Below are positions 16,573 through 26,879 of a DNA stretch of 64,000 bases, piece by piece. How positions within the stretch are numbered: position 1 is the stretch's first letter; the number at the start of each line of letters is the position of its first letter. The notes beneath the pieces were generated by a model, which had not been told where the DNA came from, searched no databases, and saw only the letters and a list, made by a program, of their open reading frames with translations. Source of the stretch: an uncultured Oscillospiraceae bacterium (GTDB lineage: Bacteria > Bacillota > Clostridia > Oscillospirales > Ruminococcaceae); contig CAKSKG010000013.1 of the NCBI GenBank assembly GCA_934464775.1, positions 1-64,000 on the forward strand, written 5' to 3'. Made by a program: the position numbers and the translations under genes.

Positions 16573-16905
16573 TTACGGCTGTTCGGGAACCGCCGCAAAG
16601 AACTCCAGCACGTCCTTGCTGTCGTTGATAAGGCTGTGGGAATGTCCCTTGGGACAGTAATGGCACTGCCCCGCTTTCAGCGGCAGCCTTTCTCCATCGT
16701 ACAAAACGCTTCCCTCGCCCGAAAGGATATATATTATCTCGCTGTTGCCCTCATGGGTGTGCAGTCCTATGGACGCACCCGGCTCAAGCTTTGCTTTCAT
16801 TATCCTGTTCAGTCCGTCATAGTGCATTTTCGACAGCATCTCGCCCTCTCCGCCCTTGAAGTTGGGAAAGGAAGCAAACTCCTCATTGTCAAAATCAATT
16901 ACCAT
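16573..16905 (-). CDS. Cupin-domain protein
   Basis: A single-domain cupin of 110 residues. The first cupin motif appears as HTHEGNSEIIYILSGEG (two His and a Glu as metal ligands) and the second as PKGHSHSLIN. Small cupins of this type may be enzymes or sensors; no specific function can be assigned. It starts six bases after prmC on the same strand and is the last gene of the DUF1385-prmC-cupin unit. Confidence 0.85.
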   Translation of the reverse strand: MVIDFDNEEFASFPNFKGGEGEMLSKMHYDGLNRIMKAKLEPGASIGLHTHEGNSEIIYILSGEGSVLYDGERLPLKAGQCHYCPKGHSHSLINDSKDVLEFFAAVPEQP

Positions 16906-16911
16906 ATTATA

Positions 16912-17808
16912 TCATTCCTTTTCAGAGTCCGGCTTTTTAAAGCCGTATATTACACGGTCGTTGCCGCCGTAATCCTTTTTTATCCGTACATTTTCAAAGC
17001 CGTTTTTCTCCATGATGTCCTTTACCGCCTGCCCTTGCATATATCCTGCCTCAAATGCCAGCAGTCCGCCGTCTTTCAGTATGGTTTTCCAGAGGCAGGA
17101 TATCACACGGTAGAATTTCAGCCCGTCAAGTCCGCCGTCCAGCGCCATTTTCGGCTCATAGCCCACCTCCGTCTGGAGATCGGACATCTCCTCCTCGGTA
17201 AGATAGGGCGGATTCGATACGATGCAGTCTGCCTTGATATACTCGCCCACATCTTCCTTATCGGCGAAATTCTCCATGACAGCACCGTTCATCACATCTC
17301 CTTTGATGTATCTCAGAACAACGCCGTTCATTCGTGCATTTTCCACAAGATAAGGCATAGCCTCCGAGGAAAGCTCCACCGCCGTCACCTCAGCCTCGGG
17401 AATATGCTTTTTCAGCGCCACCGATATGCAGCCGCTCCCGCTGCAAAGATCAACTATTTTAGGCGATGTGCATTTTATACTATTAAAATAGTCAAGCACG
17501 GTCTCCACAAGTATCTCCGTGTCGGGACGTGGGATAAGCACACCCTCGCCCACCCTGAAAGGCAGCCCGAAGAACTCCCATTTTCCCAGCACATACTGGA
17601 GCGGATAACCCTCCGCACGCTTTTGTGCGGCAGCTATCGCACGCTTTGCCGCAGCATCGTCGGCTTCACGTCCGCCGTCTGCGGCTATCGCCATTCTGTC
17701 CGCATGAAGATAATCCTCCATGATGCAAAGGCTGTCGAACTCATAGTCCTCGATATCCCTTGCGGACAGTATCGACTTTATCGTTTCAAAAACCTGCGAT
17801 ATTACCAT
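16912..17808 (-). CDS. prmC: Release factor glutamine methyltransferase PrmC
   Basis: PrmC (HemK) methylates the glutamine of the GGQ motif in release factors RF1 and RF2 using S-adenosylmethionine. The 298-residue protein has the N-terminal helical domain, the SAM motif VDLCSGSGCISVAL and the catalytic SNPPYL motif that binds the target glutamine. It overlaps the DUF1385 stop by seven bases and is followed by a cupin. A DUF1385-prmC order is common in clostridia, where prfA often comes next; here a cupin stands in that place. Confidence 0.95.
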   Translation of the reverse strand: MVISQVFETIKSILSARDIEDYEFDSLCIMEDYLHADRMAIAADGGREADDAAAKRAIAAAQKRAEGYPLQYVLGKWEFFGLPFRVGEGVLIPRPDTEILVETVLDYFNSIKCTSPKIVDLCSGSGCISVALKKHIPEAEVTAVELSSEAMPYLVENARMNGVVLRYIKGDVMNGAVMENFADKEDVGEYIKADCIVSNPPYLTEEEMSDLQTEVGYEPKMALDGGLDGLKFYRVISCLWKTILKDGGLLAFEAGYMQGQAVKDIMEKNGFENVRIKKDYGGNDRVIYGFKKPDSEKE

Positions 17809-18770
17809 TTGTCCTCTTCTCCGTCCTTGGGCAGACAGGGCGTAAGCGCCGCTATCGCAACCTCGATCATTCTGTCGTCAGGCTCCTTTGTGGTTATTCT
17901 CTGGAGCCAGAGTCCGGGGGCTGAAATTATCTTCGTGAACAGATTGTCATATCTTCCCGCAAGCTTGATAAGCTCATAGCCGATAGAAGCCTCAACAGGC
18001 AGAAGCAGCAGCTGGAGCCCGAATCTGAGCCATACATTGCTCCATGGCAGGAACATTCCCACGCATACGCTTATCAGCACCACAAGGAAAATAAAGCTTG
18101 TGCCGCATCTTGGGTGGAATCTGCACTGCTTTCTGATATTTTCCACGGTAAGATCAAGCCCGTTTTCATAGCAGGCTATGGTCTTGTGCTCCGCACCGTG
18201 ATACATGAATGTGGTATGGATATCCTTCATATGGGATATTGCCCACATATAGCCCACCAGCAGGGCTATTTTGATAATACCCTCCGTGACGGTCTTTGTC
18301 CAGTCGGGAGCGCCGATATATTTCAGCGGACTTGATATTGCCGCAGGCACGAACTTGAAAATGCACACCGCAACAACCATTGCCGCAATGCAGCATACCA
18401 TCATTATGGTGTCCATTATCTCCTTGCCGTGCTCTCCCTCCAGCTTGGAACTGAGCCAGCGCTCAAAACGGGACATCTTTTCGGGATCCTCTTCCTCGTC
18501 ATCGTCGGTGATCTGCTTCTGTGCGGACTTCATGGTGCATTTTATGCCGTCTGCCAGTGAATTTGCAAAGTTGAAGCAGCCTCTGATAAAGGGTGTTTTC
18601 ACATACCAGGGTGCGTCCTTGCCGTTTCTTATCTTCCATGTTTCAACGTCTATCGTACCGTCGGGCAGTCGGCACGCCATTGCCGAGGTGTCTATTCCTC
18701 TCATCATTATGCCCTCGATAAGCGCCTGACCGCCTATTTTGGACTTAAAGGGCTGTTTTTTCTCGCTCAT
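17802..18770 (-). CDS. DUF1385 (YqhQ-like) membrane protein
   Basis: The 322-residue protein matches the DUF1385/YqhQ family. It has GGQALIEGIMMRG at the N-terminus, FHPRCGTSFIF and MYHGAEHKTIACYE in the middle, and several membrane segments (about 120-140, 165-185, 230-270). The family is widespread in Firmicutes and its biochemical role is unsettled. Start choice: an in-frame TTG three codons upstream overlaps the AAAGG site, so the ATG at 18770 is preferred. It is the first gene of a unit with prmC and the cupin gene. Confidence 0.88.
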   Translation of the reverse strand: MSEKKQPFKSKIGGQALIEGIMMRGIDTSAMACRLPDGTIDVETWKIRNGKDAPWYVKTPFIRGCFNFANSLADGIKCTMKSAQKQITDDDEEEDPEKMSRFERWLSSKLEGEHGKEIMDTIMMVCCIAAMVVAVCIFKFVPAAISSPLKYIGAPDWTKTVTEGIIKIALLVGYMWAISHMKDIHTTFMYHGAEHKTIACYENGLDLTVENIRKQCRFHPRCGTSFIFLVVLISVCVGMFLPWSNVWLRFGLQLLLLPVEASIGYELIKLAGRYDNLFTKIISAPGLWLQRITTKEPDDRMIEVAIAALTPCLPKDGEEDKW

Positions 18771-18812
18771 TTTTATCAATCCTTTCCGCTGTGCTCCGAA
18801 AAAGCACGGCTC

Positions 18813-20108
18813 TTACGGCATAACAAAGAAATTGTTCTTTACCTCCGTAAGCGTAAGCACCAGTGATTCCGTGCTGTCCTCCGACAGCTTCACGATATAA
18901 TCCGTGTCCCCCGAAGATGTTATAAGCTGCCAGCCGTCGGAAATATAATCCGCCGAATCACGGCTGCTCACAGCCTTTATCTCCATAAGCTGGGGGCTTG
19001 CGGACAGCGAAGCATTGTATCGGCAGAACACCGCCGAATCGGAGCTGCTGTCACGGCGCACCGTTATCAGTCCGTCCCACCTTACGGGGAACATCATGCA
19101 CCAGCCGCCGCTTCTGCTGTACCAGCCCGAATACTTCCGCTTTATCTCATAATTCTCGAAAACGTTCCAACGGGTAAGATACATTTTCTCCGCCTCGTTC
19201 TCATAACCGGGAAGAAGTTCGGTAACGGGTATCTCTGTGATGCCGTCGCCGTCGATATCGGCGCAGCTGTACCCTGCGGGACGCACCGTATCCGCAGAAA
19301 CGCTGCTGCCCTCCACCTGCGCAGGATTTCTCAGCTTGCCGCCCACGCAGTAAACTATCTCGGTGGATACTGTTCCGCCGCTGTTCACCTCGTCGATGAA
19401 AAGTGCGGCAGTGTTGCTGTCAAGCATCCCCTGCACCACGGACTGAAAATCAACAGCCGATGCGGACAGAGCCGCCGTATCGGCACAGCCCAGCTTTCCG
19501 TCCTTTCGGTCCACCAACGAAACATAAGCTCCGTGAGTCTCGGTGTTCTTGTTCACGATAACAAGGTCCGCCGAGGAATCTCCCGTCAGATCGGTGACGT
19601 AATAATCATCATAGCTCTCGCTGTACTCGGTATTTATCACGCCGTCGGCGAAGCTGTACACCTGAAGCACCCTGTCCCCTGCGGACATAAGATTATATCC
19701 CGCAATGATATAGGTACCGCCGCCGATAGCAGCCACCGACGCACTTTCAAGGGAAACTCCCGTTCCCGCATGATCGTACACCGAACGCCACTGCCCGTCC
19801 GAATTATCCAGAACGTTAAAGCGTATGGAATTGTCATTGTCCGAGGGACGGTAGAAAACCGCTGCCTCGTCGATGCCGTCACCGTCAAGATCGGTGAAGA
19901 TATAAGCCGAGCGGTTCTCGCCGCTCATGGGATAAACGGGGCTTACCTGCCCCACGGAATCGGTGAGTGCCTCATACACGGCGCTCTGCTCCTCCGAAAG
20001 CATAGGCGGAGAAAGCAGCGAATCCGCCGATGTGATAAATCCGCAGCCGCTCAGAAGCATCGGCACAGCCGATATCGCAGCAAGACGGACACTTTTTTTC
20101 AACAACAA
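18813..20108 (-). CDS. Lipoprotein with FG-GAP/VCBS-like Asp-rich repeats
   Basis: The lipoprotein has about 431 residues. The lipobox MLLSGC follows a short signal peptide. Three spaced segments read like calcium-binding FG-GAP/VCBS repeat loops: FTDLDGDGIDEAAVFY, VTDLTGDSSADLVIVN and CADIDGDGITEIPVTE. Such repeats form beta-propeller folds. No catalytic motif is seen. Start choice: ACGGAGG lies seven bases before the first of three consecutive TTG codons (20108). The open frame upstream of that has no signal-peptide character. Function is unknown; it is an envelope protein. Confidence 0.7.
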   Translation of the reverse strand: MLLKKSVRLAAISAVPMLLSGCGFITSADSLLSPPMLSEEQSAVYEALTDSVGQVSPVYPMSGENRSAYIFTDLDGDGIDEAAVFYRPSDNDNSIRFNVLDNSDGQWRSVYDHAGTGVSLESASVAAIGGGTYIIAGYNLMSAGDRVLQVYSFADGVINTEYSESYDDYYVTDLTGDSSADLVIVNKNTETHGAYVSLVDRKDGKLGCADTAALSASAVDFQSVVQGMLDSNTAALFIDEVNSGGTVSTEIVYCVGGKLRNPAQVEGSSVSADTVRPAGYSCADIDGDGITEIPVTELLPGYENEAEKMYLTRWNVFENYEIKRKYSGWYSRSGGWCMMFPVRWDGLITVRRDSSSDSAVFCRYNASLSASPQLMEIKAVSSRDSADYISDGWQLITSSGDTDYIVKLSEDSTESLVLTLTEVKNNFFVMP

Positions 20109-20121
20109 ATTAAAACCTCCG

Positions 20122-20176
20122 TAAAAAATGAAAGGGTGCCGCAGTGCATGGAAAAACCATTGCAGCACGGCACCCC
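20122..20176 (-). terminator. Terminator of the 364-residue membrane protein gene
   Basis: A long imperfect stem (20134-20151 with 20158-20176) starts GGGTGCCG. The leftward transcript continues with a U-rich stretch. Confidence 0.7.
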
Positions 20177-20222
20177 TGAAATATGCTGATCTCCGAACAA
20201 CGCAGGAAGTACCTCCTGCGGG

Positions 20223-21317
20223 TCAGATCTTGATATCTATCTCGGTATCATCGACCTCAAGGGATTTCATCGAAGTATCCTTGGGTCTTGCGGCAGCCGT
20301 CCAGCGTCTGCGGCCCGTATCTGCCATTTTGGGCATTACCCTGTACACATAAGTGCTGAAGAAAACAGATGTAATGGCGATCGTCACGAATATCAGACCA
20401 AAATCGGTCATTTCGGGAAGCGCCATATTTATTCTGTCGTCATAGCCCTGGGGTGTTACCAGCATGATAAGTCTCGGAATGACCGAAACCGCTTCAAGAA
20501 TCGAAGCAAGATAGCCCGTAACGCACATCCAGAAGCGGGTGCTTTTCTTTTCGTAGCCCATGAAGAATCTCGATGTATTAAGGAAGAACAGCACCGAAGC
20601 CATGTTTGCCAGCAGGATATATACCTTCTCGGAGGAAACGGCGATGATGTTGTTTCCCGAGAACATTCTGAATATCTCAACGACCTTCCATGCGGCAAAG
20701 AAGCAGAGCGCTGCGCAGTTTGCACGGCTTATGCCTTCCTTTTTGAATATGTTTATCGCCATTGAAAGAAACGTCAGAAACACGAAGAACATCAGCACGC
20801 CGGAAATAACACCGACAGCGGTGGTTCCGGTCAGCAGGCTGTAATTCTTTGCTTCGTCCTCGGGCAGACCCAGCCGTATCTCCTTATTCAGGCTTATGAG
20901 CTGTGCCACATCTGCGATAAGCTCAATAACTATCAGCAGACACATCATAAGACAGGCATATCCTGCCTTTGAGGACACCTTTTTCCTAAGTCTGTCATAT
21001 CTCAGGCGCCACGGATTTATAAGTATGCATGACTTTATGACCTTATCTCCCGATTTGCCGACGATAAGCGTAACTATTATAAGAGCCATACCGATAACTA
21101 TCGCAAACAGCGTATGATTTTTGCCGATGCTGTTATCAATATATCTTCCCGTGTTAAAGTTTACATTATAAAACAGCTGCTGAGTTCTGCACGCAACGGC
21201 AATTACCAGCGTTGCGAGATAAATAAACAGCGATGCTTTCTTGGGGATACCTTTACCCGAACCGCCCTTTTTCGGCGCAGGTGCAGAAGTTTTTTTGTAG
21301 TTCATCTGTTTAGCCAT
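20223..21317 (-). CDS. Multi-span membrane protein of unknown function
   Basis: I do not recognise this 364-residue protein. It begins with a Lys/Gly/Pro-rich cytoplasmic segment (about 28 residues). Seven or eight hydrophobic segments then span about residues 30 to 310, including YLATLVIAVACRTQQLF and FGLIFVTIAITSVFFSTYVY. The C-terminal cytoplasmic tail is charged and ends LEVDDTEIDIKI. It has its own promoter (TTGACA-N17-TATAAT) and terminator. Confidence 0.75.
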   Translation of the reverse strand: MAKQMNYKKTSAPAPKKGGSGKGIPKKASLFIYLATLVIAVACRTQQLFYNVNFNTGRYIDNSIGKNHTLFAIVIGMALIIVTLIVGKSGDKVIKSCILINPWRLRYDRLRKKVSSKAGYACLMMCLLIVIELIADVAQLISLNKEIRLGLPEDEAKNYSLLTGTTAVGVISGVLMFFVFLTFLSMAINIFKKEGISRANCAALCFFAAWKVVEIFRMFSGNNIIAVSSEKVYILLANMASVLFFLNTSRFFMGYEKKSTRFWMCVTGYLASILEAVSVIPRLIMLVTPQGYDDRINMALPEMTDFGLIFVTIAITSVFFSTYVYRVMPKMADTGRRRWTAAARPKDTSMKSLEVDDTEIDIKI

Positions 21318-21416
21318 TACTTCATTATCCCTTCCTGTAAAAAGTATGTCAAGAGTATTAAATCCGCTGCGGACAGGATTCGACCGCTTTATCGCAGACC
21401 GTATGATACACTAATA

Positions 21417-21445
21417 ATTATATTATAAATAAAAAGTCTTGTCAA
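21417..21445 (-). promoter_or_regulatory. Promoter of the 364-residue membrane protein gene
   Basis: On the minus strand TTGACA (21440-21445) and TATAAT (21417-21422) are separated by 17 bases. Confidence 0.8.
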
Positions 21446-21488
21446 TAGATTTGCGAAAATCATTTTTAGCTAAATATAACAAAAAGCT

Positions 21489-21514
21489 GTACATTTAATG
21501 TATAAATATGTACA
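21489..21514. promoter_or_regulatory. Inverted repeat upstream of spoIID
   Basis: TGTACAT (21489-21495) and ATGTACA (21508-21514) form a perfect 7-bp dyad, and the interior TTTA/TAAA extends the symmetry. It lies about 90 bases before spoIID and may be an operator. No sigma-E consensus could be placed confidently. Confidence 0.35.
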
Positions 21515-21606
21515 ACACGATTAATAAAGTGGCGTAAATGTTACGAAAACGTTTATATCAGATTAAAAGTATAGTGCATTTAAGCTCTGAAAAGGAGTGA
21601 CGGACA

Positions 21607-22644
21607 ATGAATGATTTTGCAAAAATAACGCTGATGTTTGCGGCATTTATGGCGGCAGTCCCCATAGCCGCAGGACTTATCTCCGCCCGTGAAAAAAGCG
21701 CCGCCGAGAGAGCCGCCCCCGCAGAAACTGAAGCCGTATTATCGGCAGAGGCTTCGGAAGCAATATACATATGCGGCGGCAGCCGTGATTTCCCCATACT
21801 GCATGAATCGGACGGAACAATTGAAACATTGACGCTTTCGGATTATGTCATAGGAGCGGTAATGGCGGAAATGCCCTACACCTACCCCGAAGAAGCGCTG
21901 AAAGCGCAGGCTGCGGCAGCCCTTACCTATGCGGTACGGCGAATGGAGGAGCAGCTCTCCGCACCCACGCCGCAGCTTTGCGGAGCATACATATCGGACG
22001 ACAGTGAAAAATACCAATGTCCGCTGTCGGAAGAGGACGCCCGTGCCATGCTGGGCGATGAATACGAAGCCGCCTATGAAAAGATCAGTGCCGCCGTTGA
22101 ATCCGCAGGCGACACAATAATCATATACAACGGCGAGCCGATAATCGCAGCATTCCACCCGATCTCCTGCGGAATGACGGAATCCGCCGAAAACGTCTGG
22201 GGCGAAGCGATACCGTATCTGACGCCCGTAAGCAGCGAATGGGACTGTTCCGCCGACAATTTCAGCCAAAGCTTCAGTTTCACAACTGCCGAATTGAAAG
22301 CTCGGCTTAGCGCAAAATACGAGGACTGCACATTTTCGGACAGCGGCAGTTTATCCCTCACTGCGGAGTACACCTCCTCGGGGTATGCAAGCAGTGTCAC
22401 TGCCGACAGCTTCACAATTTCGGGACGTGATTTTGCGCACATATTCTCATTACCCTCGGCGGCATTTTCGATATCGGACTCAGGGAACACGATAACTATT
22501 GTAACGAAAGGTGTGGGACACGGTGCGGGAATGAGTCAATACGGAGCCAAAGCAATGGCGGAAAGCGGAGCTTCTTACGAAGATATACTTTTCCACTACT
22601 ATGCAGGAGCGGAGACTGCTCGGCTTGAATTTTCCTCTCCGTAA
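21607..22644 (+). CDS. spoIID: SpoIID-family lytic transglycosylase
   Basis: SpoIID cleaves peptidoglycan glycan strands and drives engulfment during sporulation. The 345-residue protein has an N-terminal membrane anchor (ITLMFAAFMAAVPIAAGLIS). In the SpoIID/LytB domain, VIGAVMAEMPYTYPEEALKA carries the conserved Glu (residue 88) and GVGHGAGMSQYGA is near the C-terminus. AAAGGAGTG precedes the ATG. It stands alone, and interspersed repeat copy A begins about 40 bases after its stop. A second, longer SpoIID-domain protein is encoded at 39233-40708. Confidence 0.88.
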   Translation: MNDFAKITLMFAAFMAAVPIAAGLISAREKSAAERAAPAETEAVLSAEASEAIYICGGSRDFPILHESDGTIETLTLSDYVIGAVMAEMPYTYPEEALKAQAAAALTYAVRRMEEQLSAPTPQLCGAYISDDSEKYQCPLSEEDARAMLGDEYEAAYEKISAAVESAGDTIIIYNGEPIIAAFHPISCGMTESAENVWGEAIPYLTPVSSEWDCSADNFSQSFSFTTAELKARLSAKYEDCTFSDSGSLSLTAEYTSSGYASSVTADSFTISGRDFAHIFSLPSAAFSISDSGNTITIVTKGVGHGAGMSQYGAKAMAESGASYEDILFHYYAGAETARLEFSSP

Positions 22645-22681
22645 ATTAGGGTAACTTCTGCGGCGCATAGTTTGTAGGATA

Positions 22682-23590
22682 AAGCTTTTCTTTAGTTTTT
22701 AAATGGTTGTTACTCCCTGCCTTGCGTAATTTTTGTTAGTTAAAAGCTTACTTTTACTATTTTGACATGTGTATCAAATCAACTTCAAGTTTTGCAAAGG
22801 GAACACCAAAGGGCGAAGGAGAGGGGGGCGTGGCGCAGTACCTGCGCCTAAGAAAAGCGTAAGCAAAAATCGAGGCACTCTCCGCAGGAGAGTATCTCCC
22901 TTCTCCTTACCCTTAGGTTTTCCCTCTGCACTCTCTTTCCTTACCCATCCTCACTCCCGCCTCGATTTTTGCACGCCCAGATATTTCTCTGTCTTTAGAT
23001 TTATTATGATAACGGTTCGTGCAACGCTTATAATTTACTGTTTTTCATGGTGCGCTCAACCGACGTAAAAGTTGGTATATTCAACCTTTAATGTTGAAAT
23101 TATCAGCTTTTCTTTTTCTCGTCAATTTATACGTCGGGTCGCTTAGTGGCAGGTAGTAACAGTTACTCGCAACCTATAAGAACTAAGCGACCCGTCGGAA
23201 AACTTTAAGATAAAAAGTTACAACTATAATTAATGACTTGAAGTAATCCCTACACCAAATAGCCGACGGTTGAGCGCCGCATGGAAAAACGTAAACGACG
23301 TAGATTTATGAACCGTCGGCTATATGAAATCTAAAGAATAATCAATAACTGGAATTTCAAAAATCGGGCGGGGGATAAGGAAAGAGAGTGCAGAGGGAGA
23401 ACCTAAAGGGGCGGCGCCCGATTTTTGCTTCTGCTTTTATTTTTCCCGCCCCTTTTGGTTCATCCCTTTGCCCGCCGGAGGCGGTCCTCCGCTTTCTCTA
23501 TGGTTGAAAACCATACTACAAAATATTATAAACTAACAACAACTACAATAAGCAAAAGAACAAAACAGTTGCAAACCATACTACAAGATA
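22682..23590 (+). repeat. Interspersed nested-hairpin element, copy A
   Basis: First of four related copies of about 0.9 kb (B 29341, C 32841, D 48560). In order it has an AAGCTTTTC-flanked outer unit, hairpin GGCGCAG/CTGCGCC (22832-22848), and left stem CAAAAATCGAGGC with its complement (22864-22876, 22959-22971). The central hairpin is at 23067-23111. CGGGTCGCTTAG and its complement lie near 23135 and 23183, and AGCCGACGGTTGAGCGCC at 23261 mirrors GGTGCGCTCAACCGACG near 23049. The right stem is CAAAAATCGGGCG with its complement (23358-23370, 23415-23427), and the outer CGGAGG/CCTCCG hairpin is near 23476. The two halves are inverted versions of one another. It lies between convergent genes, and its stems end in T runs, so it may terminate both. 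Boundaries are approximate. Confidence 0.85.
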
Positions 23591-23669
23591 TAAAAACAAA
23601 CATAAAAAAGAATCCCCCTGCCGCAGAATGCACACCCCACAGCAGAGAGATCCTTGATTAAAAATTCAC

Positions 23670-24947
<1,278 letters not shown>

Positions 24948-25001
24948 AAACGTCTTTCAGCCTCGTTTCATAAAAATAGTATTCATTAAGCTAATATTTT
25001 T

Positions 25002-25030
25002 ATTATAACACAGACTGTCGGAAAATGCAA
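25002..25030 (-). promoter_or_regulatory. Promoter of the dehydratase-like gene
   Basis: On the minus strand TTGCAT (25025-25030) and TATAAT (25002-25007) are 17 bases apart, 55 bases before the start. Confidence 0.75.
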
Positions 25031-25085
25031 GTAAAGATTTTTTTAATTTGTGTTTCCGCCATTCATAAAGCAATGACCGTATTAT

Positions 25086-25118
25086 CCAAAAAGTCCCCGA
25101 TCACATTGTAATCGGGGG
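25086..25118 (-). terminator. Terminator of the 25128-25568 gene
   Basis: CCCCGAT (25095-25101) pairs with ATCGGGG (25111-25117), with a U run in the leftward transcript. Confidence 0.75.
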
Positions 25119-25127
25119 GCAATATCT

Positions 25128-25568
25128 TTATGTTCGGGAAAAATCCGCATTTTCACGGCGGTAGCTGTCATTGTCCTTTAATGCAAGCTCCTTTTCAACC
25201 GCTTCAAGCTGCTTTTCAATATCATCACGCTTGTCCTCGGAGGCTGTCCTGAGCTGACTGCGAAGCTGTTCCTCTTTTTCTTCCAGCTTCTTTATCTCAC
25301 GGTCAACCCTGTCGGTATTTGCCGTGCATTCCTCACCGGTATCCTCTTCGGGAGCGTCATACTCAATATACGGCGTGCCTTCTTTATCTTCGGCAGGTCT
25401 GTACAGACCTATGGACTTATCCTCTTCGGAGGGAATATATTCATCTCTGTTCTTTTTCGGAGAAGCTTCGGGAATAGCTGCACTTTCGTTCTTATCCCCG
25501 TACCCTGACGTATTGATACCGTTCACATTTACATTGGGTGATGTTAAGCCAATACCGTTTACGTTCAT
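25128..25568 (-). CDS. Hypothetical charged coiled-coil protein
   Basis: I do not recognise this 146-residue protein. The N-terminus is Asn/Gly/Val-rich with a short internal repeat (NVNGI, NVNVNGIN). A hydrophilic middle follows, and then a coiled coil from about residue 85 to 125 (REIKKLEEKEEQL, KQLEAVEKELAL). There is no signal peptide or membrane segment. AAGGCGGCGG precedes the ATG. The MITE-like element at 25591-25770 begins 22 bases before the start codon, so the native promoter has been displaced or lies inside the element. Confidence 0.65.
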   Translation of the reverse strand: MNVNGIGLTSPNVNVNGINTSGYGDKNESAAIPEASPKKNRDEYIPSEEDKSIGLYRPAEDKEGTPYIEYDAPEEDTGEECTANTDRVDREIKKLEEKEEQLRSQLRTASEDKRDDIEKQLEAVEKELALKDNDSYRRENADFSRT

Positions 25569-25590
25569 ATTACCGCCGCCTTATAATTTA

Positions 25591-25770
25591 TTAAGGTCGC
25601 CTCTAAAAACCATAGTGCCTCAGATGCGCAGTCAGATTTTTCGTCAGATTGTATAGAAATTTCGCAGGCATACTGTCGTATGTCAAGAAATTTATGTGCA
25701 AGATGACGGAAAATCTGCAAGCAGATGAGGTACTAAGGCTTTAGCCGGTGGTTTTTAGAGGTGACCTTAA
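25591..25770. mobile_element. 180-bp MITE-like element, complete copy
   Basis: Terminal inverted repeats of 22 bp (25591-25612 and 25749-25770) differ at one base and start TTAAGGTC. The flanks carry TATAATTTA on the left (25582-25590) and TATAATTAT on the right (25771-25779), a candidate imperfect target duplication. No reading frame is present, as expected for a non-autonomous element. The half at 25594-25667 recurs exactly at 1-74. It lies directly upstream of the 25128-25568 gene. Confidence 0.8.
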
Positions 25771-25835
25771 TATAATTATAGCACCGTTCAATATGCCTGT
25801 CAAGCTTTGGAAAGCCTGATGCTTTAGCTTGTGAT

Positions 25836-26879
25836 TCAGCGGTCATTTTCCATGTTTATAACAACATTGCCCGAATGCTCCGTGTCGGCTGCCGTACGTA
25901 TAGCCTTTTCGAGCCTGTCCAGCGGAAATTCATGAGATATTATGCTTTCGATATCCCATTTTCCGCAGGACATAATATCCTGAACGTCCTTTACGTCCTC
26001 GGGCATATAGCCGCCCGAACCTATGATGCTCTGCTGTGCATAGGTCATATGCAGCAGGTCGATATTTCTCGGAGCATTGTTCACCGCAACGGAAACAAAT
26101 CTGCTTTCGATCTTTCCCAAATGCAGAAAATCATCGAGTATACTCTCCGCTCCCGCAGCGTCAAGCCAGCAGTCGATATCCGCAGTACCGCCACCGAGAG
26201 ACGGCGCTGTCCCGAAATATCCGCAGGCTTTTTCATAAAACGATTCAGCCGAAACATTGCATACCTCAAAGCCCAGCCCCTCGGCAAGCCTTAAACGAAA
26301 AGCCGAACGGTCGCATATCATAACCTTATCCATTCCGAAATGCCTGAATGCAACCGCTGCGGCTATGCCGATAGTTCCGCAGCCGAAAACCACTGCCGAC
26401 TGTCCGCTTATGTATTTTCCGTTTCCGCAGGGTATCATTCCACGTCTTGCGGCACGGCAGCCTACCGTGAACGGTTCGATAAGGCAGGCTGCCCTGTCGG
26501 ATATCCTTTCGTCAACGGGATAAAGCGAATGATATTTTTTCACTTCGGGGATAAGGATATATTCGGAAAATCCGCCTATCGTACCTGCACGGCGTGTATC
26601 GTTCTTTGCAAATCTCGGGTACGGATATACACGTTCTCCTACGGAAAACTCCGTTATATTTTTTCCTGTCTTTACTACACGGGAAACTGTTTCGTGTCCG
26701 AACTCACCGCCAACGTCAACCCTATGACCCGTATTGGGTCCGTGCATAAACACCGCCGTGTCCGTACCGCATATGCTTGAATAAATATTCCGCACAAGCA
26801 CATCATTATCCCCGACTTCGGGAATATCAAGCTCACGTATCTCAATATTTTCCTTTCCGAGATAAACAGCGGCTCTCAT
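25836..26879 (-). CDS. Zinc-dependent alcohol dehydrogenase, MDR family
   Basis: The 347-residue medium-chain dehydrogenase has the GroES-like N-terminal domain with SSICGTDTAVF (zinc-ligand Cys), GGEFGHETV (His and Glu) and YSVGERV-type SVGERVYPYP. The nucleotide-binding motif is VVFGCGTIGIAAAV. The family oxidises alcohols or polyols such as sorbitol or threonine with NAD(P); the substrate is unknown. The four-cysteine structural zinc loop is not apparent. The ATG at 26879 overlaps the TetR stop (ATGA), so the two are coupled. A longer open frame upstream lies inside the TetR gene and is not used. Confidence 0.85.
   Translation of the reverse strand: MRAAVYLGKENIEIRELDIPEVGDNDVLVRNIYSSICGTDTAVFMHGPNTGHRVDVGGEFGHETVSRVVKTGKNITEFSVGERVYPYPRFAKNDTRRAGTIGGFSEYILIPEVKKYHSLYPVDERISDRAACLIEPFTVGCRAARRGMIPCGNGKYISGQSAVVFGCGTIGIAAAVAFRHFGMDKVMICDRSAFRLRLAEGLGFEVCNVSAESFYEKACGYFGTAPSLGGGTADIDCWLDAAGAESILDDFLHLGKIESRFVSVAVNNAPRNIDLLHMTYAQQSIIGSGGYMPEDVKDVQDIMSCGKWDIESIISHEFPLDRLEKAIRTAADTEHSGNVVINMENDR

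Noticed and set aside
22769..23068. Arg/Pro-rich reading frames inside the interspersed elements (also 32922-33140, 29957-30175, 49249-49470)
   Set aside because: The same DNA is read in different frames in different copies, the stems drive the composition, and there is no ribosome binding site. Conservation is of structure, not protein.
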